Assembly (NCBI GenBank): GCA_954871525.1 | Contig: OX940870.1 | Location: 11,563,501-11,627,500 of the forward strand | Direction of reading: 5' to 3' | DNA length: 64,000 bases | From: Parietaria judaica | Taxonomy: Eukaryota; Streptophyta; Magnoliopsida; Rosales; Urticaceae | Part shown: piece by piece, positions 34,674 to 46,310 of the stretch | Layout of the letters: each line of letters opens with the position of its first letter | Numbering within the stretch: the first letter of the stretch is position 1 | The notes under the pieces: generated by a model | Seen by the model: the letters and a program-made list of their open reading frames with translations, nothing else | Databases searched by the model: none | What the model was told of the DNA's origin: nothing | Translations under genes and position numbers: made by a program

Positions 34674-36248
34674 TGTTGATGCCGTTTTTTGGATCAAACA
34701 CTGTTGAGGCCCAAGTTGTGGATTTTGGGCCTGGCCCAATGTCGTTCGTTGACGTGGCGGGCTTTTGTTGACTTTTAGGTGGGCCTTGGTTGGCCTAGTC
34801 GTGTGGGTGGCTGATTTTCCCCCTCTGTTTGTGGTTTTGATGGGACTCCGTTGACCTTGGGTGGTAGCCTGCTGACCTTTGAGTGAGTTTTTAGTTGACC
34901 GATATGAGGACCCTGGGTAGGTGTCCCTGGCACTTCTAGATTCGAAAGCCTCTTTTCCGTTCGGGGTCCAGGCGATCCGGGTCACTCACTACCTGTTACC
35001 GCAGGGCCTGGAATGGACAAGGCCGGGGTTACAGGTTTGGAGGCCACGCGAATCGGGGGTACCAGCGAATGGGGGAGTGCGTTCGACCAGGAAGTGAACC
35101 CTGGGGGGTCAGACTCTCCACCTGATATGGCTTGTTTAAGTCCGGGCCGGTGGAACTGTCCGCAGAGTCGTGGTATCTTTAAGAGATACAGGGACTAGGA
35201 GACAGAACCTGTGCCGCGCAGAGCTTAGAACAAGGGTAGGTGGGGTCTCGAACCTGGCCAGGATCTTCTCCAGGGGTTCCTCTTAGAGTGATCCCTCTGT
35301 CGTTCGGATCTTAGAGAAATTCCCTCAGGTCAGACCCTACGACCTGAATTGTGGGTCCCGTTACGTGTCCCCAGACAATACACACAGCCGCGCAGTGGAC
35401 TGGAGATAGGCTGGACACAGCGTAGAACGGGACCTATCAGGCGAGTCGAGGACCTTGTAAGAATTTCCCCAGGGCTTCCGCTTTTGTAAATTTCTCACTT
35501 TCCGGACCTGAAGAAAGGGAACACCCGAGGTCAAGGGAAACAGGGGGGGTTACCCCCTGATTCACCTCCGACGCTCAACATTAGAACGGTGTTTGAGGGG
35601 AGGCGAGTTTATAAGGAGTAGAGAGAGAGTCGAGAGAACTCGAGTGAGTTTGAAGTCATACCGTTTCAACTGAACTGAGCTTCTAATTATAATAGGATCC
35701 AGGGGTCTAGGTGCAATATAATATTATTCCGGGAAGCCCCCGGGCAATATTATATATGCAGATTGGTCCCCGGGAAAAGAGGAATCCATCGCCGCCGTCG
35801 GATCGCCGATCGGACTTTTCACGCTTCCCCACGCGCAGAAAAGGTGAGCAGCGCGCAAATCGGGCTCATCCGGGCCCTCCACGTGTCAGCCTGCGAATGG
35901 CTGCCCACAAGTGGGCGCTGATGTGGCGGGCGTGTGCCAGGCGTGTGCCAGGCGTGTGGTGGTCACTTCGCTGCCACGTGGCGCGATCTGGGAGGGGGCT
36001 GCACCTTGTGGGCCCCACAAAAGTGTTCCGGAGTGTCTTTCGCTCCCGAACACGTCCCGCGTCCGTTTTTCATAAATTTTATGTCCTTTTTGGGTGTTTT
36101 CATATTTTTAGGAACACCGGGACACTTTGTTTTGCGAAAACGGGCCTCCGGAGGGCAGTTTGGTGTTAAAGATGATTTAATTAATAAAGAAATGATTATT
36201 TAAATAATATTTCTTTATTAATATTCTTTTCAAAAATACCCCCCAACA
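34674..36248 (-). repeat. 5' LTR of the gypsy-type element
   Basis: It pairs with 30307-31882 over its full length. On the minus strand TTATAAACTCGCC near 35605-35618 is the likely TATA box. Confidence 0.95.
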
Positions 36249-36253
36249 ATGCA

Positions 36254-36260
36254 TTTTAAG

Positions 36261-36326
<66 letters not shown>

Positions 36327-39205
36327 AGGAAGTATATGACATAGGTGAAGTATGAGAAGGAGACAAAGTGATAGTGGGGCTCTACTTTTGAGCACCTTAA
36401 CATTAACAATGGCCCCTATCCAAGTCCTGTCTTGCAATTAAAGGGTCAGTGATACCCTTAAAATACCTTCAATTATCTACATTCATTAAATTTTGGGTGA
36501 TTTTTTTTTTTTATTGATACCGGTACCGGTGAAAAATTCGGGTATTAATACATAAAAAATAGTACCCGAGTTTTCTAACTCCATTATTTGAATAGAGTTA
36601 ATTTTGAGATAATTTTACTTTTCTATTAAAAAATATAAGATCTTGATTTAAATCACCGACCATAGCACTTAGGTCATCCAAATTTTATGTGTATGCGAAA
36701 TAAGGAAACATATATAACTTACATGAGCTTTATATTCTTACTTATTTACACAAAAATTATTATTAATAATAATAAATGTGGGCAAATAATTATGGGCAAT
36801 TTGAAAGCGTGTGAGTTTTGGCAAGCACGCGCGGCAGAGATAGGCCTGAATAAAGTAAGCATGACATCTGAAAATTCCAATTATGTCCTTCAATAAGGCG
36901 ACCGTCAATCCATACGTAGTACGTACATTATTGATTTTACACTTATTCGTCTTTTGCAAATTAAAATAAATAAATATATCTCTTTATTCTGTTTCTCTTC
37001 GGCTTATTTTATTTAAAATCTATTAGAATTATTTTGCCATCTCTTTTTCAGCTTTCATTCTGTTGGAAAAAAGAAACTTCCATTGATGATCATGACTACT
37101 TGAGAGATAGTCATGACGAAAGGAACTGTCCTTCCTTCTCACTGTGATCAAATCTATGTTTTATTCTTTTTTAATAAGTATTATTATTATCATGTTTCTT
37201 CTAATAATAAGAAAATATGCATGTGATATTGTGGTGCATTAATCTTTATTTGTTTAAACTTTAAGCAGAGTTTGATTACGATCTCTTTTTCTGATATTTG
37301 TATCATCAAGAACTTGAGTGGGTCTCTCTCTTTTTTTTTTTTTTTATATATATAATCTTGTTCACATTCTCATCAAAATATGTAAACCTTTGATGGTCCT
37401 TTTTGTGTTTTTATTATTATTATTATTAAAAATGAGCATTTAATTAGAGCATAACCACAATTACACTAATTTTACAACGGTGACGGAGGTGAAGCTCAGA
37501 ATATTTCACATCCAAAGTTAACTACTTATATTAACGCGATAAGTCAATATATAATTATCACTAAAAGTTAAAACTAACCTAGTAGTGAAAAATTGAAATT
37601 AATAATCAACATATCTCGAAAAAATGTAATAACCTTCAATCTTTAATCGTATTGTAAATGCTAATCTAAACGCGGCGAGACATTAATATTGCATTCGAGT
37701 TCCATGCTTCAAAATTCACTTAAGATTTTTTATCATCGTTTTAGTACTAGCAATTGGTATTAGGACGCAATCAAATTTACTCTATCTTTATTGATCAAAT
37801 TTTGAGTATTTTTATTGCGATTTTCTCTTTATTTTACTGCCACTTTTACTAATTGCATATAATATTTTTTGTTACATAGAAAAAGTAAAACAAATATATG
37901 TAAATGTGCTGCAACGTTTCTGAAGCAAGGATCACCTGACCATGATAATTACTGCAATTATTTCATATAATAAACTTACCAAAAATTTATTTATTTATTT
38001 ATTTAAGTGTGACTCGCATTACATTAAAGTTCAGCCAATCGTGGCTTAACAAAAAAGACATTAAATGGAAGTATGTGAAAAAAAAATTCAATATTATATT
38101 AAAATGTATTAAGAAAATATGATCTAAAATGATTGATGATGATTGCAATTGAAGCTTTATTCTTATCTTAATCAATACTTTAGCTCACTAATGGTCAAAG
38201 CCTAGTGAAAAGTCAAAATAGATTAGTATATTCTATCTCCCAATTGTGTTGAGAAGGGGTTTTGGGTCATTTCATGGGTATTTCAAATATCCGCGCCAAT
38301 CTCTTTCGTGGTGGATTTTTGTGCGCCGTGACACGTCACACGTGACTGACAGCATAAATAGAATGGTGAAAATAGTAACATAAGCTGATCACAGACAGTT
38401 TAAACTCTCCTGACATATTTACTGTAAATTGTGACTGTGAATGAAATTCAGGGGTTGAAACTTGGAAATACACAAGTATATATTAGTGAAGTTGGATGAA
38501 AAAAATTTAATTTTTATAAATGGTATTTTAATTGAGAAATTAACTTCCTCATGGAATAAAAAAAATTACTTTTTTTTTATTAATGTTATTTTACATTTGT
38601 TATTACTATAAACATTGTAAAGTCATCCATTAATAATAACTACAATTATATATATAGTAAATTCTTATAAACATGTTTTATTATTTATGCACGGTGACAA
38701 TAAAAAATGTTGGTGAATATGATTTTTTTTTTTTTTTTTTGTGGATTGTAATAATCAAAAGACCAACATCCTCGCCAAATAATTATGTTTCTTTAAAGGT
38801 TATCGTCAATTTATTAAATATAAACTTGATAAAGCCTAATAAAACAACTAACCAGACAATTCGCTCAATGTTTTAGTTTTAATCCCCCTCGTCATTTTAG
38901 TTTTCAAGCCATAATAGTATTTATCACTTGGTTTCACTGCACTTCGCCGGTGCCATGCTATTACTAACAGATTTGTGCATTAACGGAAACAAATTCCTAA
39001 CAATATAAAAATACTAATAATTATTTTACAAAAATATATTGTGTTGTAATTGATAGACGTACATGCATCTCGAACTTATTAACTGTTGATTTTTTATCGT
39101 CAATATTTATTAAATTTAATCTAAATTAAAAATACTATTCATATTTTTTTTTTACCAGACATACAACTAATTATATACATATGATTTTTCAATGAAACAT
39201 AATAT

Positions 39206-39236
<31 letters not shown>

Positions 39237-39306
39237 CTTATTAACTGTTAAGAATATGAGACTAAAAGTTTGAACATTGGTCTATGAAGTCACCTGATTT
39301 AAAAAG

Positions 39307-39350
<44 letters not shown>

Positions 39351-41198
39351 GAACATGTGACATTAGTTTAGAATTTTTATGTATATAAGGGGATTATGAA
39401 AAAAATATATATATGTACGATATTTTCTCGGAGTGCATATATTATACATATCAAAACATGATACATATACATCGATTTTAGTAATAATGACATGTTTTTT
39501 TTTTTACTTTATTTAATCATTCTTTTCTTTTTAAAAGTTAAAGTTCTTAAATAATCTCTTGTATGGCAGTATGAGTTTTTAAATATGTATTTGAAGGCCA
39601 ATTAAGTCACATTTTTTAAAAAATATACCTCAATAGAATAGTTATAATTTTATAATTCATACGAAGCTTAATATGATATATATATATATATATATTAGGT
39701 CATTTAGGTGAAGTATTATTAGTTTTCTCCTGCAATAAGAATAAATATTAAAAAATATATATATATGAACTCACTTTAAACACAACAATCATTCAATTGA
39801 AGAGGGCACAATAATAGAATGTGCTTCAAATTAAAAAAAAAACACGGGGAAGTCTAAAATATGAGAAATATTAATAGGCAATTGAAGCTAATAATATAGA
39901 AACTTTAAGAGGTTTATATATTGTATCCGCAATATATCGTCTTTTAAGATTTCTTAGTCAAAATATTGGGTCTTACAAAAATAAACTTATCAATCACTTG
40001 TTAACACTAAAGCCCGAGTTTAAGTTTTCACAAACTAATAACATTTAATCCCAATAAAGTGTTTATTTTACATTAAACCCGTGTTAATCACAATTAAGAG
40101 TCTTGTAGAATTGGAAAAGCTAAATTAAATCATCGCAATATATTAAATAATATTAACATCACAGATTCACATGTGTGCACTAATTTTTTAAGCTTAAAAA
40201 ATATTCCGAGAACTGAAATATGAAATATTAAATGGGGTTGATATTAATGGGATGTTAATGGAATTAAAAATTGGTGGCTATTCGATTTTTTTATTTTTTT
40301 TTTCTAAACGTAGAAATTTCTGAAAAGATAATTTCAAATTAAAAGCTTGACGTTAGGTTAAAAGCCTAAACATTACATAACAAATTATTAATAACTATAT
40401 AATTCATATTAAATAGATTACCACCATATTAAATAGTCAGAATATTTTTTTTATTATAAATATTGTTGTAGCCATGTTTAATAATCGTGGTAGCTACTTT
40501 TTACTACAAATAATGTATTGAAATAATTGTTTATATAGTTTCTATCGATTCTTCTTAATTTTAGCCTAAACTAACATTTATTTATATAAGTGGGACGAAA
40601 ATTCCTCCTTAATTTATAAGAGAGTAGATGCATTGAGGGAAATAAGTCTTGTTTTCAAATAATCAGAACATTTTGTTGGTTTATATTCATTGCATTATTT
40701 TTAACAGTAATAATACTATTATTCTAAAAAAAAATATTCTATACTTTTATAGATGTTATTTCGGTTTTGTTTTGGCTCAATGAAAGCTTAAATATTTAAT
40801 TTTTATTAGATTTAGCATGACTCATAAACATGATTTGCATTGAAATCTTTCATAAATAACTTGTATTTTTTTTTCTGCCTGACTTTAGTCCTTTTGTTTG
40901 AAGATCATCATACAAAATTTAAATTCGAACATAACCTTGTTTGGAATTATTGAATGAGCATGAATAAATGCAATATTCGTGAAGAACTAATTAAATAGCA
41001 TTAAGATTCAAGCTCATAAAGATGATCGTAATTTTATCGATCATTGGAATTAGAAAAGAATGCAACCATACTATGTTAAAAAGAAACTCTTAATATGATA
41101 TTTGAATTTTGATATATATAAAAAGTTACTAACTCATAGTTAACTACATAATTATAACAAACTATTCAACAAACTTAAATTAATGGACTAATAAATCT
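36254..41198. other. AT-rich intergenic DNA with microsatellites and one promoter-like cluster
   Basis: (AT)n runs lie at about 36264-36321 and 39308-39346. ACCGGTACCGGT near 36520 recalls the hAT MITE at 61696-62289 and may be a relic of that family. A G-box cluster with a TATA-like box lies at 38331-38363. The short frames in this stretch are AT-driven and I support none as a gene. Confidence 0.55.
38331..38363 (+). promoter_or_regulatory. ACGT-element cluster with TATA-like box
   Basis: ACACGTCA (38331-38338) runs straight into CACGTGAC (38339-38346), with CATAAATAGAA starting at 38353. Paired ACGT elements of this kind are bound by plant bZIP factors in stress- and abscisic-acid-responsive promoters. 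The order fits a plus-strand promoter, but only small AT-rich frames lie downstream. Confidence 0.35.
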
Positions 41199-42183
41199 TG
41201 CAGATTCAAAGACCGCATGGCTGACAGCGAGATGAAGGTGACTTTGATGTCACATACGTGTCAACGTCGTGAGAGCCGCAATGATTCCGTGAAGGTGAGG
41301 AAGAACCGGGCAGCTCTTACCGAGAAGAGCAGCATCAGAATCACCTATTTATTCTCCTCTCCCGGGCCACCATAGGAACGCTGAAACTGACTTCATAGTC
41401 ACCCATTGCGACATTGACGGACGACATCATGGGATTCGCAATGAGAGAATCCACGTACGAAAAGACAATATTAATGAACATAATTATAGTCCATGCATTT
41501 GCACATAATCTTTTAAAAACTTGCGACACCCAAAATGACTAAAAATTTAAGATATCTCTATCTATTGCTTTTTTTTTTTTTTAATTTAGTCTATATATAT
41601 TTATATATTTCGATTAATTACTCAATGAATATAAACCAACAAAATGTTCTGAGTATTTGAATTTTGAGGGAGCATTAATCAATAACCATTTTCATACTTA
41701 GCATAAAATTTTGGATATATATTTAAAGGGTAATGAATATTAGTGGTATATATCTATTGGTAATTGGTATTAATTACTACGTTCATTTTTTTATTATCAG
41801 ATCGTGAGAAGCTACAATTACATAAACTTTCTAAAACATAAACTGTTAAAATATTTCTTTATAAAAATTTTAAAGTAGGAAGAAAAAATATATAGAAAAA
41901 AAGTAACACAAAAACTTTTAAAAAAGTAGGAAAATTTTTATATGATGACAAAGAAAAACAAAGAGAGATAAAGAGGTGCAGTACCATTCATGTGATGTAT
42001 TGTTATTCCTCGAGCGTCACTGCTTAAGCTATTAAACATATTAGAAGTTAATCAAGATTTATAATATTCAATTATGAGAAAAAGAACTTGATGACATAGA
42101 AAAAAGATGTTATAAGTAAATTAAAGAAGAAAAGTTGTACACAAACACGATCGAATACCCATATGCCGTAACCATCAAATTGT

Positions 42184-42235
<52 letters not shown>

Positions 42236-42560
42236 ATATCCAGACATTGAAATTGAAAAATAGTAATAAAAAACAAAAAAACAAAAGATTGAAGCTTCTT
42301 AGACGCGCTTTGATTTCTTTCCGCAATCTCGATGCATTTCATGAATGCAGAAGAAGACGACAATGACTATCGTGTAAAGCCTGATATCGAACACCATAGT
42401 TGAGCTATATGTCGAGAAAAAACATCACAAACGCCGCCAATCACTGTGCATGAAGCCACCGTGCCAAAACGGCTCGTGGTCGAGGTTTAGGGAAACCTTC
42501 ATGTTAGATCCAGAAAAACAGCTTCAGTTTGAGGTGCTGGAGTGACACTACATGAAAAGG
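41199..42560. other. Two GC-richer islands of unknown nature
   Basis: Islands at 41199-41530 and 42285-42560 stand out from AT-rich DNA. On the minus strand the first contains a 62-residue frame (41529-41341) with a hydrophobic stretch (TIIMFINIVFSYV); the second contains a short frame starting MVFDIRLYTIVIVVFFCIHE. Both resemble secretory leaders in composition, but I recognise neither. An (AT)n run lies between them at 42189-42232. Confidence 0.3.
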
Positions 42561-44623
42561 GTTTCAAGAATGTGATATTTATTTACCAAAAGAAAGAGTC
42601 TTTTTATCTTCAACAAAATAAATGAATCCCAATAATTAAATGAATGTTATGAATACCCTAAAAAAAGGTAATACTTTAATACATACATGTAACACTAAAT
42701 AAATAAAAAAAGTCTAATAAAATAATTATGAGAAACAATTGAATGCATTGTCTTTTGATGTTCTCATCTTAACGTGTCTATATAAATTAATAATATATAT
42801 ATATATATATATATATAACTGCATGCACTTAAAGTGCAAAAATAAATATACAAATATGAATGAAATGCAAATAAATGAGTGCAAATCTCATGTGAAAAGT
42901 CACTCAAAACTAAATCAATTGATTTTTTTCCTAACAGATATGTTAAAATTTAGCAAAATAGGATCCTCAAATCTTTGTTTGTACATCTTGCCACCTCATC
43001 ACTCAAGGACAGCATAACGATTCAAAGATTCGAGATTCTCATTTTTATAGAATTTAGAATTTTTTAAATTAAAAAACAGATCCCGTAGTTATTTCTTTGT
43101 TTCATTCATTGAATAGTGATATTATTTCTTTCTTTCATTCAACTCATTCATTCATTGTGGACTGTAAATTAAAACTCTGCATTATTGTTTTAACGTTGAG
43201 AAGACTAATAGTTTTTATTTATTTAAGAATAAAAGTGATTCAGTGTAAACTGTAAAGATCGCTCAAGCCCTTTCTTACTACGTTTCGTTTCTCCAAACTG
43301 TCCACCGTAATTTTTTTTCTTTATTTTTTTTCCTCACGGAGGTTTTACACGTTCGTAGTCGGTTCTCAGACCCATCTCGCGTATGTTTGCTGTCTAACGA
43401 GCATCACCCAAGTTACTCCGCCTCTCAATCTCTGGTACATAAGCTTTAACATAATTATTCAGTCATGTGTTTGGCTTTCTCTTGAGTTTTATATGAGCCA
43501 CTGCCAGTGATCACTTGATTTGTATTTGGATCGTTTCTAAAATATTCTTCGGTTTCAGCCTCTATGGATTGTGCTAATAAATTGTTTGACAAATTTCCAC
43601 AAAGGATTTTTGGTTTTTTAAATCTTGACTTAAACATCTTGAGAGAAAGCTCGCCAAAAAGGCTTCGGTGAGTTTGTCATTTCCCGGGGTTTGGATTTAA
43701 ATTTTTACAGTCAATTTTATTGAGTTTTGGGCATTGTATTTCCTATTGTTGATTTTCAGTGGGATTTCGGTGAGTATCTTATCTCGCACAGAGTTTGATT
43801 TCTACAACTAAGAACGAATTCGTCGCATTTTCGGTGAGTATCTTATTTACCTCCGTTTGATTTCCAAATTATCCGGCGAGTTTTATTTGATTTTTGGGCA
43901 TTGTCTATCCTTGTGTTGATTTTCATTGAGATTTCTTCAATCAAGAGCACGTTCGTTGCGCTTTCGGTGATATTTTTTTTTTACTTTCGCACAGTTACCT
44001 ATTTCTCTGAGAGACCCACCGGAAAGTGGACATTGTTATTACCGAGGTTAGCCAAATTCAAGCATAATGTTATCGAAGTTAACATATGAAACATTTTGAA
44101 TTGTTTCCTTATAACTTTCTGATAATCCCCTTTAAATTGATCTATATATAGTATATGCAGCAACATATTTTGTCAGAGGAGAATCTCACGAGCTGAGTAG
44201 AAAGGGAGTCGATATGCAGCAACATTTTATGCATAGGTTCGAACTATGCCTGCTTCCATGGAAGGCAGGGTCGATATTATTTTTTTGTTTCAGGGAAGTG
44301 AAGTTGGTTAATCCAAAGAGGAGGAAGCCGCACACTGACTATGAAGGTTCGACCAGAGAATATAAGTTCTTGGTTTCTAATTTCTACGGAACTATTTTGT
44401 GCAAGTGTGAGTTTTCATTTTGTGGTTATTTTCATGTTGAAACTTTCATTGTTGTTACATTTCTGGGTTTTTCTCTTACATTTTTAATTGATTTTATGAA
44501 CTTGGATTGTTGAATTTAGTCTAATTTTATTTATCTGACCATTCTCCTATTTGTTTTGGTTTCAGTACTTTGCTCCGGTCTTGGTTTGTATTTTGTTTAT
44601 CCAATGCAATGTAAGGTTGTTAC
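42561..44623. other. Intergenic DNA with exon-like pieces and a diverged tandem repeat
   Basis: Between 43665 and 43990 a block with TTGGGCATTGTATTTCC, GTTGATTTTC and TTTCGGTGAG occurs about twice (TTTTGGGCATTGT near 43723 and 43896). CAG/GT-bounded text at 44294-44346 reads EVKLVNPKRRKPHTDYE, exon-like but unrecognised. Words from the tandem block appear in reverse complement around 50590-51110, so both places may hold copies of one repeat. Confidence 0.35.
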
Positions 44624-44937
44624 CAGGGCCGACAAATCATGTAATTATAAAATAAATCATAATTATTCGTAAGTTAATAGAGAGAAAAAAAATGCATGAA
44701 TATCATAAATATTTATAAGTTAATAGAATATCACAAGAATAACATAAACAATATGGATTCTACTCAATAAGAAACACATTTTTAAATAACACAATTAGAC
44801 TATACATAATATTTTTAATTGTGATCTTTTTGGACCCTAAACCTTTAATTTTGGGGCCCTTTATTTAAGCTTAAAAATTACTAAATTTATGGGGCCTAAG
44901 GCATGAGCCTCACTTGCCTTAGTAAAGGGCCGGTAGT
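44624..44937. mobile_element. hAT-like MITE
   Basis: The 314-bp element starts CAGGGCCGACAAATC and ends with GGGGCCTAAGGCATGAGCC, CTTAGTAAAGGGCCGGTAGT; CAGGGCCGGCCC-type ends with GGCCTAAGGC nearby are common in plant hAT elements. GGTTGTTAC lies on both sides (44615-44623 and 44938-44946), which includes an 8-bp duplication. The same word also recurs in the tandem repeat to the right, so the duplication is slightly less certain. Confidence 0.65.
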
Positions 44938-45130
44938 GGTTGTTACTTAGGTTATGCAAAAACATGTTTGGATTTTGACGGAGCAAGCAAGGGTTATACA
45001 AGGTTTGTTACTCAGGTTCTGCGAAAACAGGTTGGATTTTGATGGAGCAAAGCAAGGATTGTACAAGGTTGTTACTATGTATCTGCAAAAATAGGTTGGA
45101 TTTCGCTTCTTAATCTTCAATAATATATCT
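44938..45130. repeat. Three-unit tandem repeat
   Basis: A unit of about 65 bp (GGTTGTTACTTAGG, TGCAAAAACATG, TTGGATTTTGACGGAGCAAG) repeats near 44938, 45003 and 45067 with decay in the last copy. The MITE at 44624 sits at the start of the first unit. Confidence 0.75.
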
Positions 45131-46310
45131 TATACATTTGAGGTCGGAATTGATTACTCTAAATTTGATTGTGTTAATTTGATTCACTCCTAATTATATT
45201 TCAAACTTGTGCAAATGTTTATTTTTTATTCACTCACTGCCATGTTTAGGAGTTCTTTTTTTCTTCAATATTGGGATTTTTGCATGTTGGCCTTCTTCCA
45301 AGCGATTCGCACAACCAACATAACATTGTCGCTTATTTTTATTTTGAAAATGATTTTTTTCAATTATGTTATTTCAGATCCCAACTCAATTTTGTAGCCC
45401 GAGTATTTCTGAAGAACTAGCTTGACGCCTTAGAATTGCAGATTTAAGCTATCATGGGTCGGCAAATTCAAATTTAAGCTTGGGTTTCACTGTCTACAAA
45501 CGAGGTCAATTTTTTTGTGGTTATTCGTAAGGACGTTCAAGATTAAGGTGTCTTAATGGAGAGTGATAGACTTGATTCAGTATGTGGAGGCTCGGTCGGA
45601 GATATTACGATACGCATAGTTAAATACTATTAATTGTTGTAATAGTTTCTATTATTTTGTATTTCTTTGTGATAAAGATATTTGCTATGCGAGTCTAATT
45701 TTATTTGGATATTTTTTGTTGGACTATTATCTCGCGGTGAATATTCGAAGATTTAGATGTTCATTTTTCTATACGTATATTTTTAACACTTTCGAATTAC
45801 ATTACTTAGTAATTTGTAATCTATAAATAACTCTAAATAATGATCGTCTTAAATTAAGTTAAGTGTTACTGTTAGTTCAAGATATAGTTTTTAACTAACA
45901 ATATTATTCGTGGATTCATATTTTTTTTAACACGTACGAAAGATTAAATCAAATCCAAGAGTTTTTTTTTTTTTTTTGAGGAAATCAAATCCAAGAGTTG
46001 GTATTGAATAGTGATATTTACAACTCAATATATTCAAATTATACACATTGGTGAACCACCAAATTAGAATGAATAGTAGAAAATAAAAAAAATAACAATA
46101 ATAGTTTTGATTTGGAAAAAGAGTTCTAAATATATTGTTACTACTTTTTGAGTTTTCAGATAACTCGAGAGTCAACAATAAACCTCCAATATTATTCTCT
46201 ATTTATAGATTTTTGTAATTGTTTATAATCGAAACTTGCCATTTGATATTCTGCAAAATTTTGTATATGTTGATATATATATTTTTTTCATTAGTTCTCT
46301 ATTCATGTAA
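45131..46310. other. AT-rich intergenic DNA
   Basis: I see no supportable gene. AATCCAAGAG occurs at both sides of a poly-T (near 45952 and 45989). The short frames are low-complexity. Confidence 0.5.

Larger units (their letters stand above)
30307..36248 (-). mobile_element. Young non-autonomous gypsy-type LTR retrotransposon, gag only
   Basis: LTRs at 30307-31882 and 34674-36248 (1,576 and 1,575 bp, TGTTGATGCC...CCCCAACA) are flanked by the 5-bp duplication ATGCA (30302-30306 and 36249-36253). Their few differences, about a dozen by my reading, imply a recent insertion. The 2.8-kb interior carries on the minus strand only a gag of the Ty3/gypsy type, already broken, plus a tandem repeat. 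There is no protease, reverse transcriptase, RNase H or integrase, so movement would need proteins from a related element. Confidence 0.95.

Noticed and set aside
36177..36437. 86-residue frame with Ile-Tyr repeat
   Set aside because: It is a translation of the (AT)n microsatellite next to the gypsy-type LTR. Similar Ile-Tyr frames at 42175-42363, 42739-43017 and 51629-51916 were rejected for the same reason.
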